Positions 18,106 to 28,055 of a stretch of 64,000 nucleotides of DNA are shown piece by piece. Each line of letters starts with the position of its first letter. Within the stretch, counting starts at the first letter, position 1. A program made the position numbers and the translations under genes. Under the pieces are notes generated by a model that had not been told where the DNA came from, searched no databases, and saw only the letters and a program-made list of their open reading frames with translations. Location: assembly GCF_008330945.1 (NCBI RefSeq), contig NZ_CP043489.1, positions 62,001-126,000 of the forward strand, in the 5' to 3' direction. The DNA is from Labrys sp. KNU-23. Lineage in GTDB: Bacteria; Pseudomonadota; Alphaproteobacteria; Rhizobiales; Labraceae.

Positions 18106-19902
18106 TCAGGTGCCGGAAAGATAGCGGGTCGGATCGACCGGTGCGGCACCCTTGCGTACTTCGAACAACACTTGCGGCGAGGTCACGTTGCCGGTCTGGC
18201 CTGCAGTCGCAATGGTCTGGCCTCGCCTGACGGTTTCGCCTTTCTTGACGTCGAGCTCCTTGGCATGGCCGTAAGCCGTGACATAACCGTTGGCGTGGCG
18301 GATCAGGATCAGGTTGCCATAGCCCTTCAATTCGCTGCCGGCATAGGCGACGACACCGTCTTCGGCGGCCTTCACTTCGGTTCCTTCCGGCACCGAGATG
18401 TTGATACCGTCGCTGTTGCGGCCGAAATTCTGGATGATGCGCCCCTTCACCGGCCAGCGGAATTCCGGGCTGCCCGGGGCGGCGACGTTCGCATCCTTCG
18501 GCAATTCAGCAGCGGGAGCAGCCGTTTGCGGCGCGCTCGCAGCAGGCGAAATCGTTCCGGTTGCGACCGGTGCGGGCTGACTCGTCTCGACAGGCTTGAT
18601 CGGCTTGGCAATCGCCACCTGGGCGGGCTTGTTGGCCGGCACCTTCTGCTTGGCGGCTGCAAGCTTTTCCGCCTTGAGCTTGTTTGCCTTGGCCGCATCG
18701 ACCGGCTTGGCCGCCGCAACCTGGGAGGGCTTGGCCTTGGTGTCGACCGGGACGACCTTGGCAGTCTGAACGGGCTTGACCGTTACCGGCTTGACGGTCG
18801 CGGTCCTGACAGCCTGCCCATGGGGAGCGGCAACCTGCATCGCCTCGGCAGCAATCGACTTGGCCTGGGTCTTGGCGGTCTTCACCGGAGCCGGGTTGGC
18901 TGCCCGCGCGGCCTGCACCGGCTTGGGAGCCGCCACGGGCCTGGGCTGGACGGCTGCCGCCACCGGCACGTCACGCGGCGGTCGGTTATCGACGACAGCC
19001 TCGGCGGCTGGAGCCGCCGCAGCAGTGGCATGAGCCGTTCCGCGCACCACCAGCTTCTGGCCGATCTTGACGCTCATCCATTCGTCGATGCCATTCTCCT
19101 TGGCCAGACGCGGACGCGTCGTGCCATAGGCCTTGGCGATCGACGTCAGCGTCTCGCCCGGCTTGACGACATGAACACCGGAGGCGACGGCGACAGGCTT
19201 CGGCTTGGCTCCAGCAGCTGGCGTGGTGGCGACGGGGCGAACCTTGACTTCACCGACGCTGCCCCGTGACGTCTCGGGCACATCGCCCGGATAAGGCTGT
19301 TCTCCCGTCGCGGCCACCGTGGTCACCGCGGCATTGCCGTTCTGGGCCGCGTTGTAGACAGGAATGATCACCTGCTGGCCGGGCGTCAGCGAACGCGAGG
19401 TGAGGCCGTTGACCTTCATGATCGCATCGGAGGGCACACCGTAGCGATTGGAGAGCGTATTGATGGTCTCTCCCGCGGCAGCGGTAACCGGGGTTCCGCC
19501 CGTGGCAGTCCAGCCACCGGCCTTGAAGCCGCCGATCTGCGGCGCAGGCGTCGAGATCGCACCGGTCACGATCGGTTGCTCGCCGCGAGCCAAGCGGTAT
19601 TGCGTGGAAGGCGCGCTGCGTTGCGCCACCGCGCCGACCGGCGGCAGCGGCTGCGAGGCAACCACCCCAGCGGCCGGCACCGTGTTGACGGCGTAGTTGG
19701 AATTGTCATAGCGCGGCCTGGCTTTGGCAGGCTGCGCCTGGGCATAGGCCAACTGGTTGTCACCCGAGTTGAACGGGTTGGAGAAAGGGTTCTGGGCGAA
19801 CCTCGATGTATCGCTGCAGCTTGCTGCAAGGCCAGCCACCAGGGCGATCACGGCAACGCGCGACAAGTGGCGCGAACGGATCAATTCGATCGGAAAACGC
19901 AT
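18106..19902 (-). CDS. LysM and LytM/M23-domain lipoprotein (NlpD/DipM-like)
   Basis: A 598-residue envelope protein. The N-terminus ends in a lipobox-like LAASC (cysteine about 29). Two LysM modules bind peptidoglycan (INTLSNRYGVPSDAI and TLTSIAKAYGTTRPRL). A long Pro/Ala/Lys-rich linker follows, then a C-terminal LytM/M23 domain. Usual zinc ligands are changed: GINISVPEG where catalytic enzymes have H/D residues, and PQVLFEVR in place of HLHFEIR. It is therefore probably a non-enzymatic amidase activator acting in cell division, as NlpD and EnvC do. Start MRFPIELI chosen; an upstream Met at 19941 is possible. Confidence 0.9.
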   Translation of the reverse strand: MRFPIELIRSRHLSRVAVIALVAGLAASCSDTSRFAQNPFSNPFNSGDNQLAYAQAQPAKARPRYDNSNYAVNTVPAAGVVASQPLPPVGAVAQRSAPSTQYRLARGEQPIVTGAISTPAPQIGGFKAGGWTATGGTPVTAAAGETINTLSNRYGVPSDAIMKVNGLTSRSLTPGQQVIIPVYNAAQNGNAAVTTVAATGEQPYPGDVPETSRGSVGEVKVRPVATTPAAGAKPKPVAVASGVHVVKPGETLTSIAKAYGTTRPRLAKENGIDEWMSVKIGQKLVVRGTAHATAAAAPAAEAVVDNRPPRDVPVAAAVQPRPVAAPKPVQAARAANPAPVKTAKTQAKSIAAEAMQVAAPHGQAVRTATVKPVTVKPVQTAKVVPVDTKAKPSQVAAAKPVDAAKANKLKAEKLAAAKQKVPANKPAQVAIAKPIKPVETSQPAPVATGTISPAASAPQTAAPAAELPKDANVAAPGSPEFRWPVKGRIIQNFGRNSDGINISVPEGTEVKAAEDGVVAYAGSELKGYGNLILIRHANGYVTAYGHAKELDVKKGETVRRGQTIATAGQTGNVTSPQVLFEVRKGAAPVDPTRYLSGT

Positions 19903-20218
19903 AGGACGCTCACACCCACGCTTGAGAAGAACACGGGACAATTAAGCCTATATTGGGGTAAACAACGCCTTAAGAACCGGACTCAATTTGGACAAAATCC
20001 GGAAACGGCACTGACGGCGGCAGGCAGGGGAGCTGAAGCCCACTCACCGTCATCCCTTTGAATTCACTGTGTTTTCCAGTCGATCGCCCTAGCTTCCAAC
20101 CGGTTCTCGGCTGGTCGGGGACGATTAAGGGCCGGATCGAACGCGCCCCATCCGTTAAAGTCGCGCCGCGCCGGTATTCGCGGGGAATCAGCACAACCGG
20201 CGCGACTCGCAAACCGCG
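19903..20218. other. Intergenic region upstream of LysM/M23 gene
   Basis: A 316-base gap between the P450 stop and the LysM/M23 start, both on the minus strand. It holds an inverted repeat AGTCGCGCCG (20159-20168) / CGGCGCGACT (20198-20207) followed on the minus strand by TTTAA, a possible weak terminator for the P450 gene, and an AT-rich stretch near 19945-19985 likely to carry the LysM/M23 promoter. No gene is apparent. Confidence 0.45.
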
Positions 20219-21436
20219 TCAGCGTGTCCATTCCAGGCGCAGATCTTCGGCGCGGCGAATGCCGCCATGGCCCTCGACCTTCAACTTGCCGACAAGCCTG
20301 GCCTGGGGAATGCGGCTGACGAGCGCCGCCAGTCCTTCTTCCAGTTCGGCCTTTGCCAGGGCCTCGCCGAGGCAACGATGGGCGCCGCCACCAAAAACAT
20401 AGTGCCAGCGCGTGTGATCCGTCCGCCTGATGTCGAATCGGTCCGGCTCGCCGAACACATCGGGGTCGCGCAGGGCAGACATGGTGGAAAGCATCAGCAA
20501 CGATCCCGGTGCCAATTTATGGCCGCCCAGGTCGATCTCCTCCAGCACCAGCCGGGGCAGCGATGCTACCGAGGGTTCGAAGCGCAACGCCTCGGAGACG
20601 GCACCGGGAATGAGGCTGGGGTCGGCGCATACCGCCTGCCATTGTTCGGGATGCTCAAGCAGAAGCGCGGTCTGGATCGCCATGGAGGCCCGCGTGGTAT
20701 CGCTGCCGCCCAGCACCACGATGATGATCTGCATGATCGCCTCAAGCGGCGTCATCTCGGGATTCTCGTCGATGGCAGTGATATAATCGGACAGAAAATC
20801 GCCACGTGGGTTCTGGCGGCGATCCGCCACCAGCTCATACATGTAATCCGTCATCTGACGGCAGGCATCCTCGAGTTCGGGAATGTCCCTTTCCGTCCAG
20901 GACGTCCCCAGGCTGCGGGCGATGACATAGATCCAATGCGCGAATTTGGGAATGTCGGCCTCGGGCATCCCCAAAATCGCGGCAACGGTATGGGCGGGAA
21001 TGATCGCCGCATAATCCTCGAACAGATCCAGCCCGCCAGCCTCATAATGCCGGTCGATCAGTTTCTCGGCCATGGCCCGGACCTTGGGGCGAACCTCGGC
21101 GACCATCTTGAACGCAAAGGTCCGCGCCATCGGGCCGCGCCGCCTCCGATGGGCGGCCCCGTTCGAAAGCAGCATGCATTTGTCGTAGAAGTCGAATAGC
21201 GGCCCTGAAGTGACGCCCCTCAGCTGCAGGAGCTCCGTTTCGATCTGGCGGGTACGCTCGTCGGTCGTGAGACTGACGACGTCCTTGGCACGCAGGATGA
21301 AAAGTGGTCCGTCGTCCCGCTGGATGAAGGGTGTATCCGGTCGAAATTTTCGGAACAGGGCGTGGGTATCCTGGTCCAGTTGGGCAATGCTGAATGTAGG
21401 TATGTCTGAATTAAATTGTGCTGCCTGCTCGGTCAT
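20219..21436 (-). CDS. Cytochrome P450
   Basis: A 405-residue soluble bacterial P450 monooxygenase. The I-helix oxygen-activation motif is GGSDTTR, the K-helix motif is EALR (ExxR), and the heme-cysteine loop is FGGGAHRCLGEALAKAE near the C-terminus. The start MTEQAAQF is supported by GGGGGA upstream. There is no adjacent ferredoxin or reductase gene, so redox partners and substrate are unknown. It interrupts the frequent surE-pcm-LysM/M23 gene order, which suggests local insertion. Confidence 0.94.
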   Translation of the reverse strand: MTEQAAQFNSDIPTFSIAQLDQDTHALFRKFRPDTPFIQRDDGPLFILRAKDVVSLTTDERTRQIETELLQLRGVTSGPLFDFYDKCMLLSNGAAHRRRRGPMARTFAFKMVAEVRPKVRAMAEKLIDRHYEAGGLDLFEDYAAIIPAHTVAAILGMPEADIPKFAHWIYVIARSLGTSWTERDIPELEDACRQMTDYMYELVADRRQNPRGDFLSDYITAIDENPEMTPLEAIMQIIIVVLGGSDTTRASMAIQTALLLEHPEQWQAVCADPSLIPGAVSEALRFEPSVASLPRLVLEEIDLGGHKLAPGSLLMLSTMSALRDPDVFGEPDRFDIRRTDHTRWHYVFGGGAHRCLGEALAKAELEEGLAALVSRIPQARLVGKLKVEGHGGIRRAEDLRLEWTR

Positions 21437-21728
21437 CTCAAATCCCCCAACCGACGTGCTCCTCTGACTGAACGGCCGGAGACGATCCTGAAATCGGACC
21501 TGAGCCGCCAGTTCCGCACCATCGGAAACCGCCGCATACTGCACGGGATGGGGGTGTCCCGCCATCCCTCCGCGATCGGAATTTGATGCGATCCACCAAC
21601 GCGAATACTTTACCGATGCAAGTGCAACGAGGCGATCGACACTTGGCTGGGGCGGCAAGACATGATTGTCTTGCGATACACGCAATAACGCCCCTGAAAA
21701 CCGTATCCGAACCGCGTTCGACCGCGGT

Positions 21729-22415
21729 TCAAAGCCGATCGGCCACGCCCAAGATCATCGACGCAGCACGGATGTCCATCAGCGGCGTATGATGAAAGCC
21801 GTCGGCATCGCGCGCGATCATGGTCAATTGCTGTTCTTCGCCCGGCGGGCCGATCGGCGCGATCATCCGACCGCCCAGCGCCAGTTGATCCAGCAAGTCC
21901 TCGGGCACCTCGCTCATCGCCGCCGTCGTGACGATACGATCGAATGGCGCCTGCTGGCGCCAGCCGGAGCTGCCATCGGCCACCATCATGGTGACGTTGA
22001 GGATTGTGACGGCCCGCAGCCTTTCCTCGGCCTCGGTGACCAGGGTGCGCCACCGATCGAGCGTGAGGACACGCTTGGCCAGGCGGCCGAGCACTGCCGT
22101 CAGATAGCCCGAGCCCGTACCGATCTCCAGCACGCGGTGCAGCGGCTCGACATCAAGGCGCTCGGCAATGGTGGCAGCCAGCACCGGCGGCGTGATGGTC
22201 TGGCCGCACTGAATGGGAAGGCTGAGATCGCGCCAGGCGAACTCGCCGAATTCCGGTAGCACGAAAACCGGGCGCGGCAAGGTGGAAACGGCGTTCAGCA
22301 CCTTTTGATCCGTCAGCCCATGACGGCGCAGGCGCAGGATGAAGGCCATCATCTCCCGCGCATGCTCATCGTCAGGATTCACAAAAGACTGATAGTCCGT
22401 CATATTGTCCGTCAT
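21729..22415 (-). CDS. pcm: Protein-L-isoaspartate O-methyltransferase
   Basis: A 228-residue SAM-dependent methyltransferase that repairs isoaspartyl residues in aged proteins. Family marks are the SAM-binding [31 protein letters not shown] and FDRIVTTAA. It overlaps surE by four bases (ATGA), the classical surE-pcm coupling. Length is typical. Some members of this alphaproteobacterial branch are divergent, so the exact substrate is less certain. Confidence 0.92.
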   Translation of the reverse strand: MTDNMTDYQSFVNPDDEHAREMMAFILRLRRHGLTDQKVLNAVSTLPRPVFVLPEFGEFAWRDLSLPIQCGQTITPPVLAATIAERLDVEPLHRVLEIGTGSGYLTAVLGRLAKRVLTLDRWRTLVTEAEERLRAVTILNVTMMVADGSSGWRQQAPFDRIVTTAAMSEVPEDLLDQLALGGRMIAPIGPPGEEQQLTMIARDADGFHHTPLMDIRAASMILGVADRL

Positions 22416-23194
22416 GATGTCGGTCTTGGCACCGTTTCAAAGGCATCCGAAAGGCGTTGCAAGGCAGGCACGTCGGTCAGATTGAGATGAAGGGGCGTCA
22501 CGGAAATACGCTTGTTGAAGAGGGCCGCAAGATCCGTCCCCTCGAGCCGGGGCGGCGTTTCACGGCGCGGGGCCAGCCAATAATAGGGACCACCGCGGAA
22601 ATCCTGCCGCTCGACCACATCGACCAGAGCAGCATCGCGCTGCCCCTGGGTGGTGACCGCAACCCCGGCGACCTCTTCGGGTTCGCAATCGGGAAAATTG
22701 ACGTTGAACAGGGTTCCCTTGGCGAAACCATGAGCCAGCAACTTGCGGATCACGCCGGCCGCATGCTGTTCGGCGCAATGCCAGCGCATGCCGTCCCTGC
22801 CCCCGATGCCATAGGCCTGGCTGAGCGCGATGGATGGAATCCCAAGAACGGTGCCTTCCATCGCGGCCGCCACCGTACCCGAATAAGTAACGTCTTCGGC
22901 AATGTTCTGGCCTCGATTGACGCCGGACAGCACCAGATCCGGCTGCTGATCCTTGAGCAGATGCTGCACCCCCATCAGCACGCAGTCTGTCGGCGTTCCG
23001 CTGACGGCGTAGCGCTTTTCTTCGATCCGTCGCAGGCGCAGCGGCGTGCTGAGCGACAGCGAATGGGAAACGCCGGACTGATCCGTCTCGGGCGCCACGA
23101 CGATCACGTCGTCGCTCAGGCTGCGGGCAATCTTTTCGAGGGAAACCAGGCCGGGCGCATGGATGCCGTCATCGTTGGTAATCAGAACTCGCAT
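22412..23194 (-). CDS. surE: 5'/3'-nucleotidase SurE
   Basis: A 260-residue survival-protein nucleotidase acting on nucleoside monophosphates. The N-terminal metal site [16 protein letters not shown] (Asp8, Asp9) and the central [21 protein letters not shown] are diagnostic. The start is set by homology and an AAGGACG ribosome site; the frame extends upstream without homology. Its stop overlaps the pcm start by four bases. Confidence 0.95.
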   Translation of the reverse strand: MRVLITNDDGIHAPGLVSLEKIARSLSDDVIVVAPETDQSGVSHSLSLSTPLRLRRIEEKRYAVSGTPTDCVLMGVQHLLKDQQPDLVLSGVNRGQNIAEDVTYSGTVAAAMEGTVLGIPSIALSQAYGIGGRDGMRWHCAEQHAAGVIRKLLAHGFAKGTLFNVNFPDCEPEEVAGVAVTTQGQRDAALVDVVERQDFRGGPYYWLAPRRETPPRLEGTDLAALFNKRISVTPLHLNLTDVPALQRLSDAFETVPRPTS

Positions 23195-23299
23195 CCGCCG
23201 TTCGTCCTTGTTCGCTGAGTCCATACCAGTGTGCCACAGGAAAAGGAGCTCCGGCGAGAGTTTGTCACACGCAATCCCCTGCCCTTGCAAAAATCCCTG

Positions 23300-23351
23300 C
23301 AGAAACAAACAATTAAATCACCTCCCCTGATTCTGGAATCAAGGGAAGGTG
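23300..23351 (-). terminator. Terminator downstream of serS
   Basis: On the minus strand CACCTTCCCTTGATT pairs with AATCAGGGGAGGTG (one bulge, one mismatch) around a four-base loop. A T-rich tail (atttaattgtttgttt) follows. It lies 25 bases past the serS stop and before surE, so serS and surE are probably separate transcription units. Confidence 0.75.
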
Positions 23352-23375
23352 TGACAAGATGTGCTGGGCTGGAGC

Positions 23376-24659
23376 CTATTGCTTCTCGATCCGACGCAGA
23401 CCGCCCATATAGGGGACGAGAACGTCCGGAACGGCGATGGAACCGTCCTCGTTCTGATAATTCTCCATCACCGCCACGAGCGCGCGGCCGACCGCGACGC
23501 CCGAACCGTTCAGCGTATGCACGAAACGCGGAGCGCCTCCGGATTTCGGACGCGTCCGGGCATTCATGCGGCGCGCCTGGAAGTCGCCACAGACCGAACA
23601 GGAGGAGATTTCACGGAACTGGCCCTGCCCTGGCAGCCAGACCTCGATGTCATAGGTCTTCTGCGAGGCAAAGCCCATGTCGCCGGTGCACAGCGTCATC
23701 ACCCGGTAATGCAGGTCCAGGCCCTTCAACACAGCCTCGGCGCAGGCGAGCATGCGCTCGTGCTCGTCCCGGCTCTGTTCGGGCGCCGTGATCGAGACGA
23801 GTTCGACCTTCTGGAACTGGTGCTGGCGGATCATGCCGCGGGTATCGCGCCCGGCAGCGCCGGCTTCCGCCCGGAAGCAATGGGTCAGCGCGGTATAGCG
23901 CAACGGCAGTTCTTCCTCGGCGGTAATGGCGTCACGCACGAGATTGGTCAGCGAGACCTCGGCCGTCGGAATGAGCCAGAAATCACCGGGCTGCACGCGG
24001 AACTGGTCCTCCGCGAATTTTGGAAGCTGGGCGGTGCCGATCATGGCGTCGTCGCGCACCAGCAGGGGCGCGGCAACCTCGGTATAGCCGTGCTCGCCGG
24101 TGTGCTTGTCGATGAAATACTGGCCGATCGCCCGCTCGAGCCTGGCCAAGCCTTTCTGCAGCACCACGAAGCGGGAGCCGGAGAGCTTGGCGGCGATCTC
24201 GAAATCCATCAGGCCGAGAGCCTCGCCCAATTCGAAATGCTCTTTGGGGGCAAAAGTATAGGCGCGCGCCACGCCATGGCGGTGATGTTCGACATTGCCG
24301 TGTTCGTCGGCGCCGAAGGGGACCTCGTCGAGCGGCAGGTTCGGGATCGAAATAAGCTGGTCGTAGAGAGCCTTGTCGGCGACGCGCAGCGCCTCTTCGT
24401 CAGCCGGCATCGAGGCCTTGAGCGTATTGACCTCGGCCATCAGGGCCTGCGCCCTGGCTTCATCCTTGGCCTGCTTGGCTGCACCGATTTCCTTGGAGGC
24501 GGCGTTGCGGCGCTCCTGGGACGCCTGCAGCCGTGCAACGAGTGCCCGGCGGCTCTCGTCGAGCTCGAGTATGGTGGCGGCCAGCGGCTCGAGCCCCCTG
24601 CGAACCCGGCCCTGGTCGAAGAGACCCGAGTTCTCGCGGATCCACTTCACGTCATACAT
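23376..24659 (-). CDS. serS: Serine-tRNA ligase
   Basis: A 427-residue class II aminoacyl-tRNA synthetase. The N-terminal 110 residues form the tRNA-binding coiled-coil arm ([20 protein letters not shown] onward). The catalytic domain shows motif 2 ([15 protein letters not shown]) and motif 3 near [21 protein letters not shown] precedes the ATG. It follows tatC by 38 bases. Confidence 0.97.
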   Translation of the reverse strand: MYDVKWIRENSGLFDQGRVRRGLEPLAATILELDESRRALVARLQASQERRNAASKEIGAAKQAKDEARAQALMAEVNTLKASMPADEEALRVADKALYDQLISIPNLPLDEVPFGADEHGNVEHHRHGVARAYTFAPKEHFELGEALGLMDFEIAAKLSGSRFVVLQKGLARLERAIGQYFIDKHTGEHGYTEVAAPLLVRDDAMIGTAQLPKFAEDQFRVQPGDFWLIPTAEVSLTNLVRDAITAEEELPLRYTALTHCFRAEAGAAGRDTRGMIRQHQFQKVELVSITAPEQSRDEHERMLACAEAVLKGLDLHYRVMTLCTGDMGFASQKTYDIEVWLPGQGQFREISSCSVCGDFQARRMNARTRPKSGGAPRFVHTLNGSGVAVGRALVAVMENYQNEDGSIAVPDVLVPYMGGLRRIEKQ

Positions 24660-24697
24660 GAGATCAACTCCAGAACGGACGGCAAAACACCGACGGG

Positions 24698-25480
24698 CTA
24701 TTCTGAAGTCTGCGTATCAGTTTCCGCGCGCTTCTTCTCAACCCACCGGACCGAATAGATCGAGAGTTCGTAAAGGAGCACGCCCGGCACGGCAAGCGCG
24801 ATCATGCTCCACGGGTCGGGCGGGGCCAGCACGGCAGAAATCGCCGTGACGATGACGATGGCGTAGCGGCGCTTTTCCTTCAGGAAGGTCGAATCCACAA
24901 CACCGATCCGCCCCAACAGGGTCAGCACCACCGGCAACTGGAAGACGACGCCGAAGGCAAAAATCAGGTTCATCAGCAGCGATAGATAGCCTTCCACCGT
25001 CGCCAGCAATTCGATCGTGGCAATGCCGCTGCCACCGAGTTGCTGCATGCCCAGCGCAAAATGCATCACTGCCGGCATTGCGATGAAGTAGACGAGCAAC
25101 CCGCCCAGGAAAAAGAACAGAGGCGTGGCGATCAGATAGGGCACGAAAATGTTTCGCTCATGCCGGTAGAGACCGGGGGCGATGAAGCGATAGATCTGGA
25201 TGGCAAAGAAGGGGAAGCCGATAAAGGCGGCTGTGAAAAAAGCCACCCGGATCTGCGTAAAAAGAAAGTCGAGAGGGCCGTTGTAGATCAGCTTGACCGG
25301 ATTGCCGGCTGCCGCCCACTCGTAGGGCCAGAGCAAGAAGAGATAGATCGATTTGGAAATTGCAAAGGCACCGATGAACAGGACGATGAAGGCAATGCCC
25401 GATTTCATCAGGCGCGTGCGCAATTCGATCAAGTGATCGAGCAGCGGCGCCTTGGAGGCGTCGATTTCGTCTTCGGTCAT
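24698..25480 (-). CDS. tatC: Sec-independent protein translocase TatC
   Basis: A 260-residue multi-spanning component of the Tat translocon that recognises twin-arginine signal peptides. The conserved N-terminal [12 protein letters not shown] and the [15 protein letters not shown] segment are visible, with six hydrophobic helices. It begins one base after the tatB stop. The window also encodes a likely Tat substrate, the OpgD-like protein. Confidence 0.96.
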   Translation of the reverse strand: MTEDEIDASKAPLLDHLIELRTRLMKSGIAFIVLFIGAFAISKSIYLFLLWPYEWAAAGNPVKLIYNGPLDFLFTQIRVAFFTAAFIGFPFFAIQIYRFIAPGLYRHERNIFVPYLIATPLFFFLGGLLVYFIAMPAVMHFALGMQQLGGSGIATIELLATVEGYLSLLMNLIFAFGVVFQLPVVLTLLGRIGVVDSTFLKEKRRYAIVIVTAISAVLAPPDPWSMIALAVPGVLLYELSIYSVRWVEKKRAETDTQTSE

Positions 25481-25481
25481 C

Positions 25482-25943
25482 TTAGGATTTGAACGCTGCG
25501 AGAGGGGCGAAGGCGGAAGGGATTTCGACGCCGACGAGTTTGGCGGCCAAAGGCGAAGGACCCGGGCCGGCGATGGAGGGCTCGCTCGCCGTATCCGTCC
25601 CGGTCACGCTCTCCAGAACAGGCGCGATCGCAGCCGGGCTGAGCGGCGGCTCCGAATCGAACACGGAAGACTTCAGGGCATTGCGGGCGAGGCCGGCGGG
25701 ACTGCTGATGCTGCTCAAGGTCGCAGCCGATTGGCGCAGCGTATCGAACTCTTTTTTGACGTCCTCGAGATTGGCTTCCTTGAGGGCTTCGTTGAACTGG
25801 CCCTGAAACTCGCCAGCCATGCGGCGCAGCTTGTTCACGCCCCGGCCGAGGGAGCGCATCGTGCTGGGCAGCTCCCTGGGGCCAATGACGACGACTGCCA
25901 CCGCTCCCACGATCAGGATATGGCTCCAGCTGATATCAAACAT
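25482..25943 (-). CDS. tatB: Sec-independent protein translocase TatB
   Basis: A 153-residue protein with one N-terminal membrane helix (ISWSHILIVGAVAVVVIGPRELP, with the TatB-type GPRELP hinge), an amphipathic helix (TMRSLGRGVNKLRRMAGEFQ) and a low-complexity tail. Start MFDISW was set by homology. It forms the TatBC signal-receptor complex. Confidence 0.94.
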   Translation of the reverse strand: MFDISWSHILIVGAVAVVVIGPRELPSTMRSLGRGVNKLRRMAGEFQGQFNEALKEANLEDVKKEFDTLRQSAATLSSISSPAGLARNALKSSVFDSEPPLSPAAIAPVLESVTGTDTASEPSIAGPGPSPLAAKLVGVEIPSAFAPLAAFKS

Positions 25944-26043
25944 GCAACGCTCGGTCTGGCGAAACGAAACGCTCCGCGTATACACGCGGAGCCTAAAAAG
26001 ACCCAGTCTTCAGGTTAAGGCCACCGGCGCAAACCGCGCCGGC

Positions 26044-26274
26044 TCAGCCTGCCTTGGTCTGCTCGGCCGGGTTGACGGTTGTGCCAGCCTGCGTGTCGAT
26101 CGTCTTCACAGGCTGCTGGGCAGCTGCCGGTTCGTCATCGGCCATGCCCTTCTTGAAGGATTTGATGCCCTTGGCAACGTCACCCATCAAGTCGGAAATC
26201 TTGCCGCGTCCACCAAACAGGACGAGTACGACGACAGCTAGAATGATCCAGTGTGTAATACCCCATGTACCCAT
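26044..26274 (-). CDS. tatA: Sec-independent protein translocase TatA
   Basis: A 76-residue pore-forming Tat subunit: short N-terminal helix ([19 protein letters not shown], with the FG hinge), an amphipathic helix ([19 protein letters not shown]) and a polar tail. Start MGTWGITHW fits the family. It is first in tatABC and lies 123 bases after scpB. Confidence 0.95.
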   Translation of the reverse strand: MGTWGITHWIILAVVVLVLFGGRGKISDLMGDVAKGIKSFKKGMADDEPAAAQQPVKTIDTQAGTTVNPAEQTKAG

Positions 26275-26397
26275 GATACCCTCCAACGCGGCAAAGCCGA
26301 TTGCAACAACACAACAACGGCGCCGAACGCGACCCGATGATCCCATTGGAATCTAGGCGGGCTTGACGGCAAAAACAAGAACGTTCGCCGTTCTTAC

Positions 26398-27090
26398 TCA
26401 ACCTTCATGTTCGGGTTCCGGTTCCGGAAATGCGAAGGAAAGATCGGTGGTCTCCAGGGGATCCTCATCCGGCGTCAGGGCGCTGTCATCGTTGGGCATG
26501 GGCACGCTGAAGCCGGGGGGCAGGCGGCCATCGAGCAGGCCCGCCCCCTTCAGTTCGTCGAGCCCTGGCAGGTCGCCGACGCCGTCCAGGCCGAAATGCT
26601 CCAGAAATGCGGGCGTGGTGCCATAAGTCACCGGTCGTCCCGGCGCGCGCCGCCGCCCGCGCAGGCGAACCCAGCCGGTTTCGAGAAGCACATCCAGCGT
26701 GCCCTTGGAGATCGAGACCGAGCGGATGTCCTCGATCTCGGCCCGGGTCACCGGCTGGTGATAAGCGATGATTGCCAGGGTCTCCATCGCCGCCCGCGAC
26801 AATTTGCGCGTCTCATAGGCATCGCGTGACAGGATCCAGGCCAGGTCGTCGGCCGTGCGGAAAGCCCAGCGTCCGCCCAGCCGGACCAGATTGACGCCGC
26901 GGGTGGCATAGTCCGCCTGCAGGGCGCCGATGGCGGCGCCGATATCGGCCCCTTCCGGCAGTCGCGTCGCCAGCGTCGCCTCGTCCAGTGGTTCCGTCGC
27001 CGCGAACAGCAAGGCTTCGATCAAGCGCATATGCTGCTGCAGATCGGTCTGCGCCGTGCTCTCCGGCTGGAACGATACGGTTTCGCCCAA
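26398..27090 (-). CDS. scpB: Segregation and condensation protein B
   Basis: A 230-residue winged-helix kleisin-partner protein of the SMC-ScpAB complex. Residues from LIEALLFAATEPLDEATLATRL through ALIAYHQPVTRAEIEDIRSV-like (here LAIIAYHQPVTRAEIEDIR) and GRPVTYGTTPAFLEHFGL are diagnostic. The C-terminal 45 residues are acidic. It is downstream of scpA with a 167-base gap that contains a long inverted repeat, unusual because these genes are commonly tightly linked. Confidence 0.94.
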   Translation of the reverse strand: MGETVSFQPESTAQTDLQQHMRLIEALLFAATEPLDEATLATRLPEGADIGAAIGALQADYATRGVNLVRLGGRWAFRTADDLAWILSRDAYETRKLSRAAMETLAIIAYHQPVTRAEIEDIRSVSISKGTLDVLLETGWVRLRGRRRAPGRPVTYGTTPAFLEHFGLDGVGDLPGLDELKGAGLLDGRLPPGFSVPMPNDDSALTPDEDPLETTDLSFAFPEPEPEHEG

Positions 27091-27225
27091 GGCCTAATCC
27101 TTCCCTATGCCGGCCGCACCACAAAAGGGAACCCGGACCTGCATGGCATGCCAATAACCAGTCCGCTCGCGATGGAGCGGTCGTACGCTCGCCCTGCCCT
27201 CAGTCCGGCAAGCGGTTGAAATCCC

Positions 27226-27272
27226 GCGGATTCCTCCTGATCGAGCCATGGGCTCGATCAGGAGGAATCCGC
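27226..27272. repeat. Perfect 22-bp inverted repeat spanning the scpA stop codon
   Basis: Arms at 27226-27247 and 27251-27272 are exact reverse complements over 22 bases with a three-base loop. The right arm covers the last four codons and stop of scpA; the left arm lies in the scpA-scpB gap. No T-run follows on the minus strand. It could form a very stable mRNA hairpin or act in transcript ending. Confidence 0.85.
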
Positions 27273-28055
27273 TTGGCCGGCATCCCCGCGCGATCGCAGA
27301 TAGATCGGCGAGAAGGGCGTGGCCTGGCGTAAATCCAGCTTGCCTTCCTTCACGAGTTCGAGGCTCGCCGAAAAGCTAGAGGCCCGAACCGTGGCCCGTG
27401 TCGAGGGCTCGGCCAGATAGTCCACCAGAAATTCGTCGAGACTGAGCCAGTCCGCCGCCGGCCCGATCAGCGCTTCCAGCAATTCGCGCGCTTCGGCCAG
27501 CGTCCAGACATTGCGCTCGGGCAATTTGACATAGCCGACCATGGCCCGCTGGCGCTGCTGGGCATAGGCGGAGAGCAGATCGTGCAGCGTCGCCTCGAAT
27601 CGCCCGTGATTGTTGAGCCTGATGCCTTCGGGCATGCCCCGCTTGAACACGTCCCGGCCGAGGACGGCGCGCTCCTGCAACTGGGCGGCGGCATTGCGCA
27701 TGGCTTCCAGGCGCTGCAGGCGAAAGGCAAGGGCGGCCGCCAATTCGGCCGCAGGAGGTTCCTCCCCCCTTGGCGATTCCGGCAGCAGCAGGCGTGACTT
27801 GAGATAGGCCAGCCAGGCCGCCATCACCAGATAGTCCGCCGCCAGTTCGAGCCTGAGCCGGCGGGCCTCTTCGACAAAAACGAGATATTGCTCGGCAAGG
27901 GCGAGGATGGAGATACGCGTGAGGTCGACCTTCTGGCGCCGCGCCAGTTCGAGCAGCAGATCGAGCGGTCCTTCGAAGCCGTCGACGTCCACGACGAGCG
28001 TGGGATCGCTGACCGCCTTATCCGTCCTCACCGCCTCCTCGAATTCATCGCTCAT
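27258..28055 (-). CDS. scpA: Segregation and condensation protein A
   Basis: A 265-residue kleisin that bridges SMC heads. The hallmark FEGPLDLLLELARRQKVDLTRISI is near residues 28-51, and the C-terminal winged helix includes LVDYLAEPSTRATVRASSFSASLELVKEG. Its ATG directly abuts the nagZ stop codon, so the two are translationally coupled. Its 3' end lies inside a perfect inverted repeat. Confidence 0.95.
   Translation of the reverse strand: MSDEFEEAVRTDKAVSDPTLVVDVDGFEGPLDLLLELARRQKVDLTRISILALAEQYLVFVEEARRLRLELAADYLVMAAWLAYLKSRLLLPESPRGEEPPAAELAAALAFRLQRLEAMRNAAAQLQERAVLGRDVFKRGMPEGIRLNNHGRFEATLHDLLSAYAQQRQRAMVGYVKLPERNVWTLAEARELLEALIGPAADWLSLDEFLVDYLAEPSTRATVRASSFSASLELVKEGKLDLRQATPFSPIYLRSRGDAGQADSS

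Noticed and set aside
23200-23213. GTTC repeat upstream of surE resembling an SOS box
   Set aside because: The spacing is six bases, not the seven required for the alphaproteobacterial LexA site.
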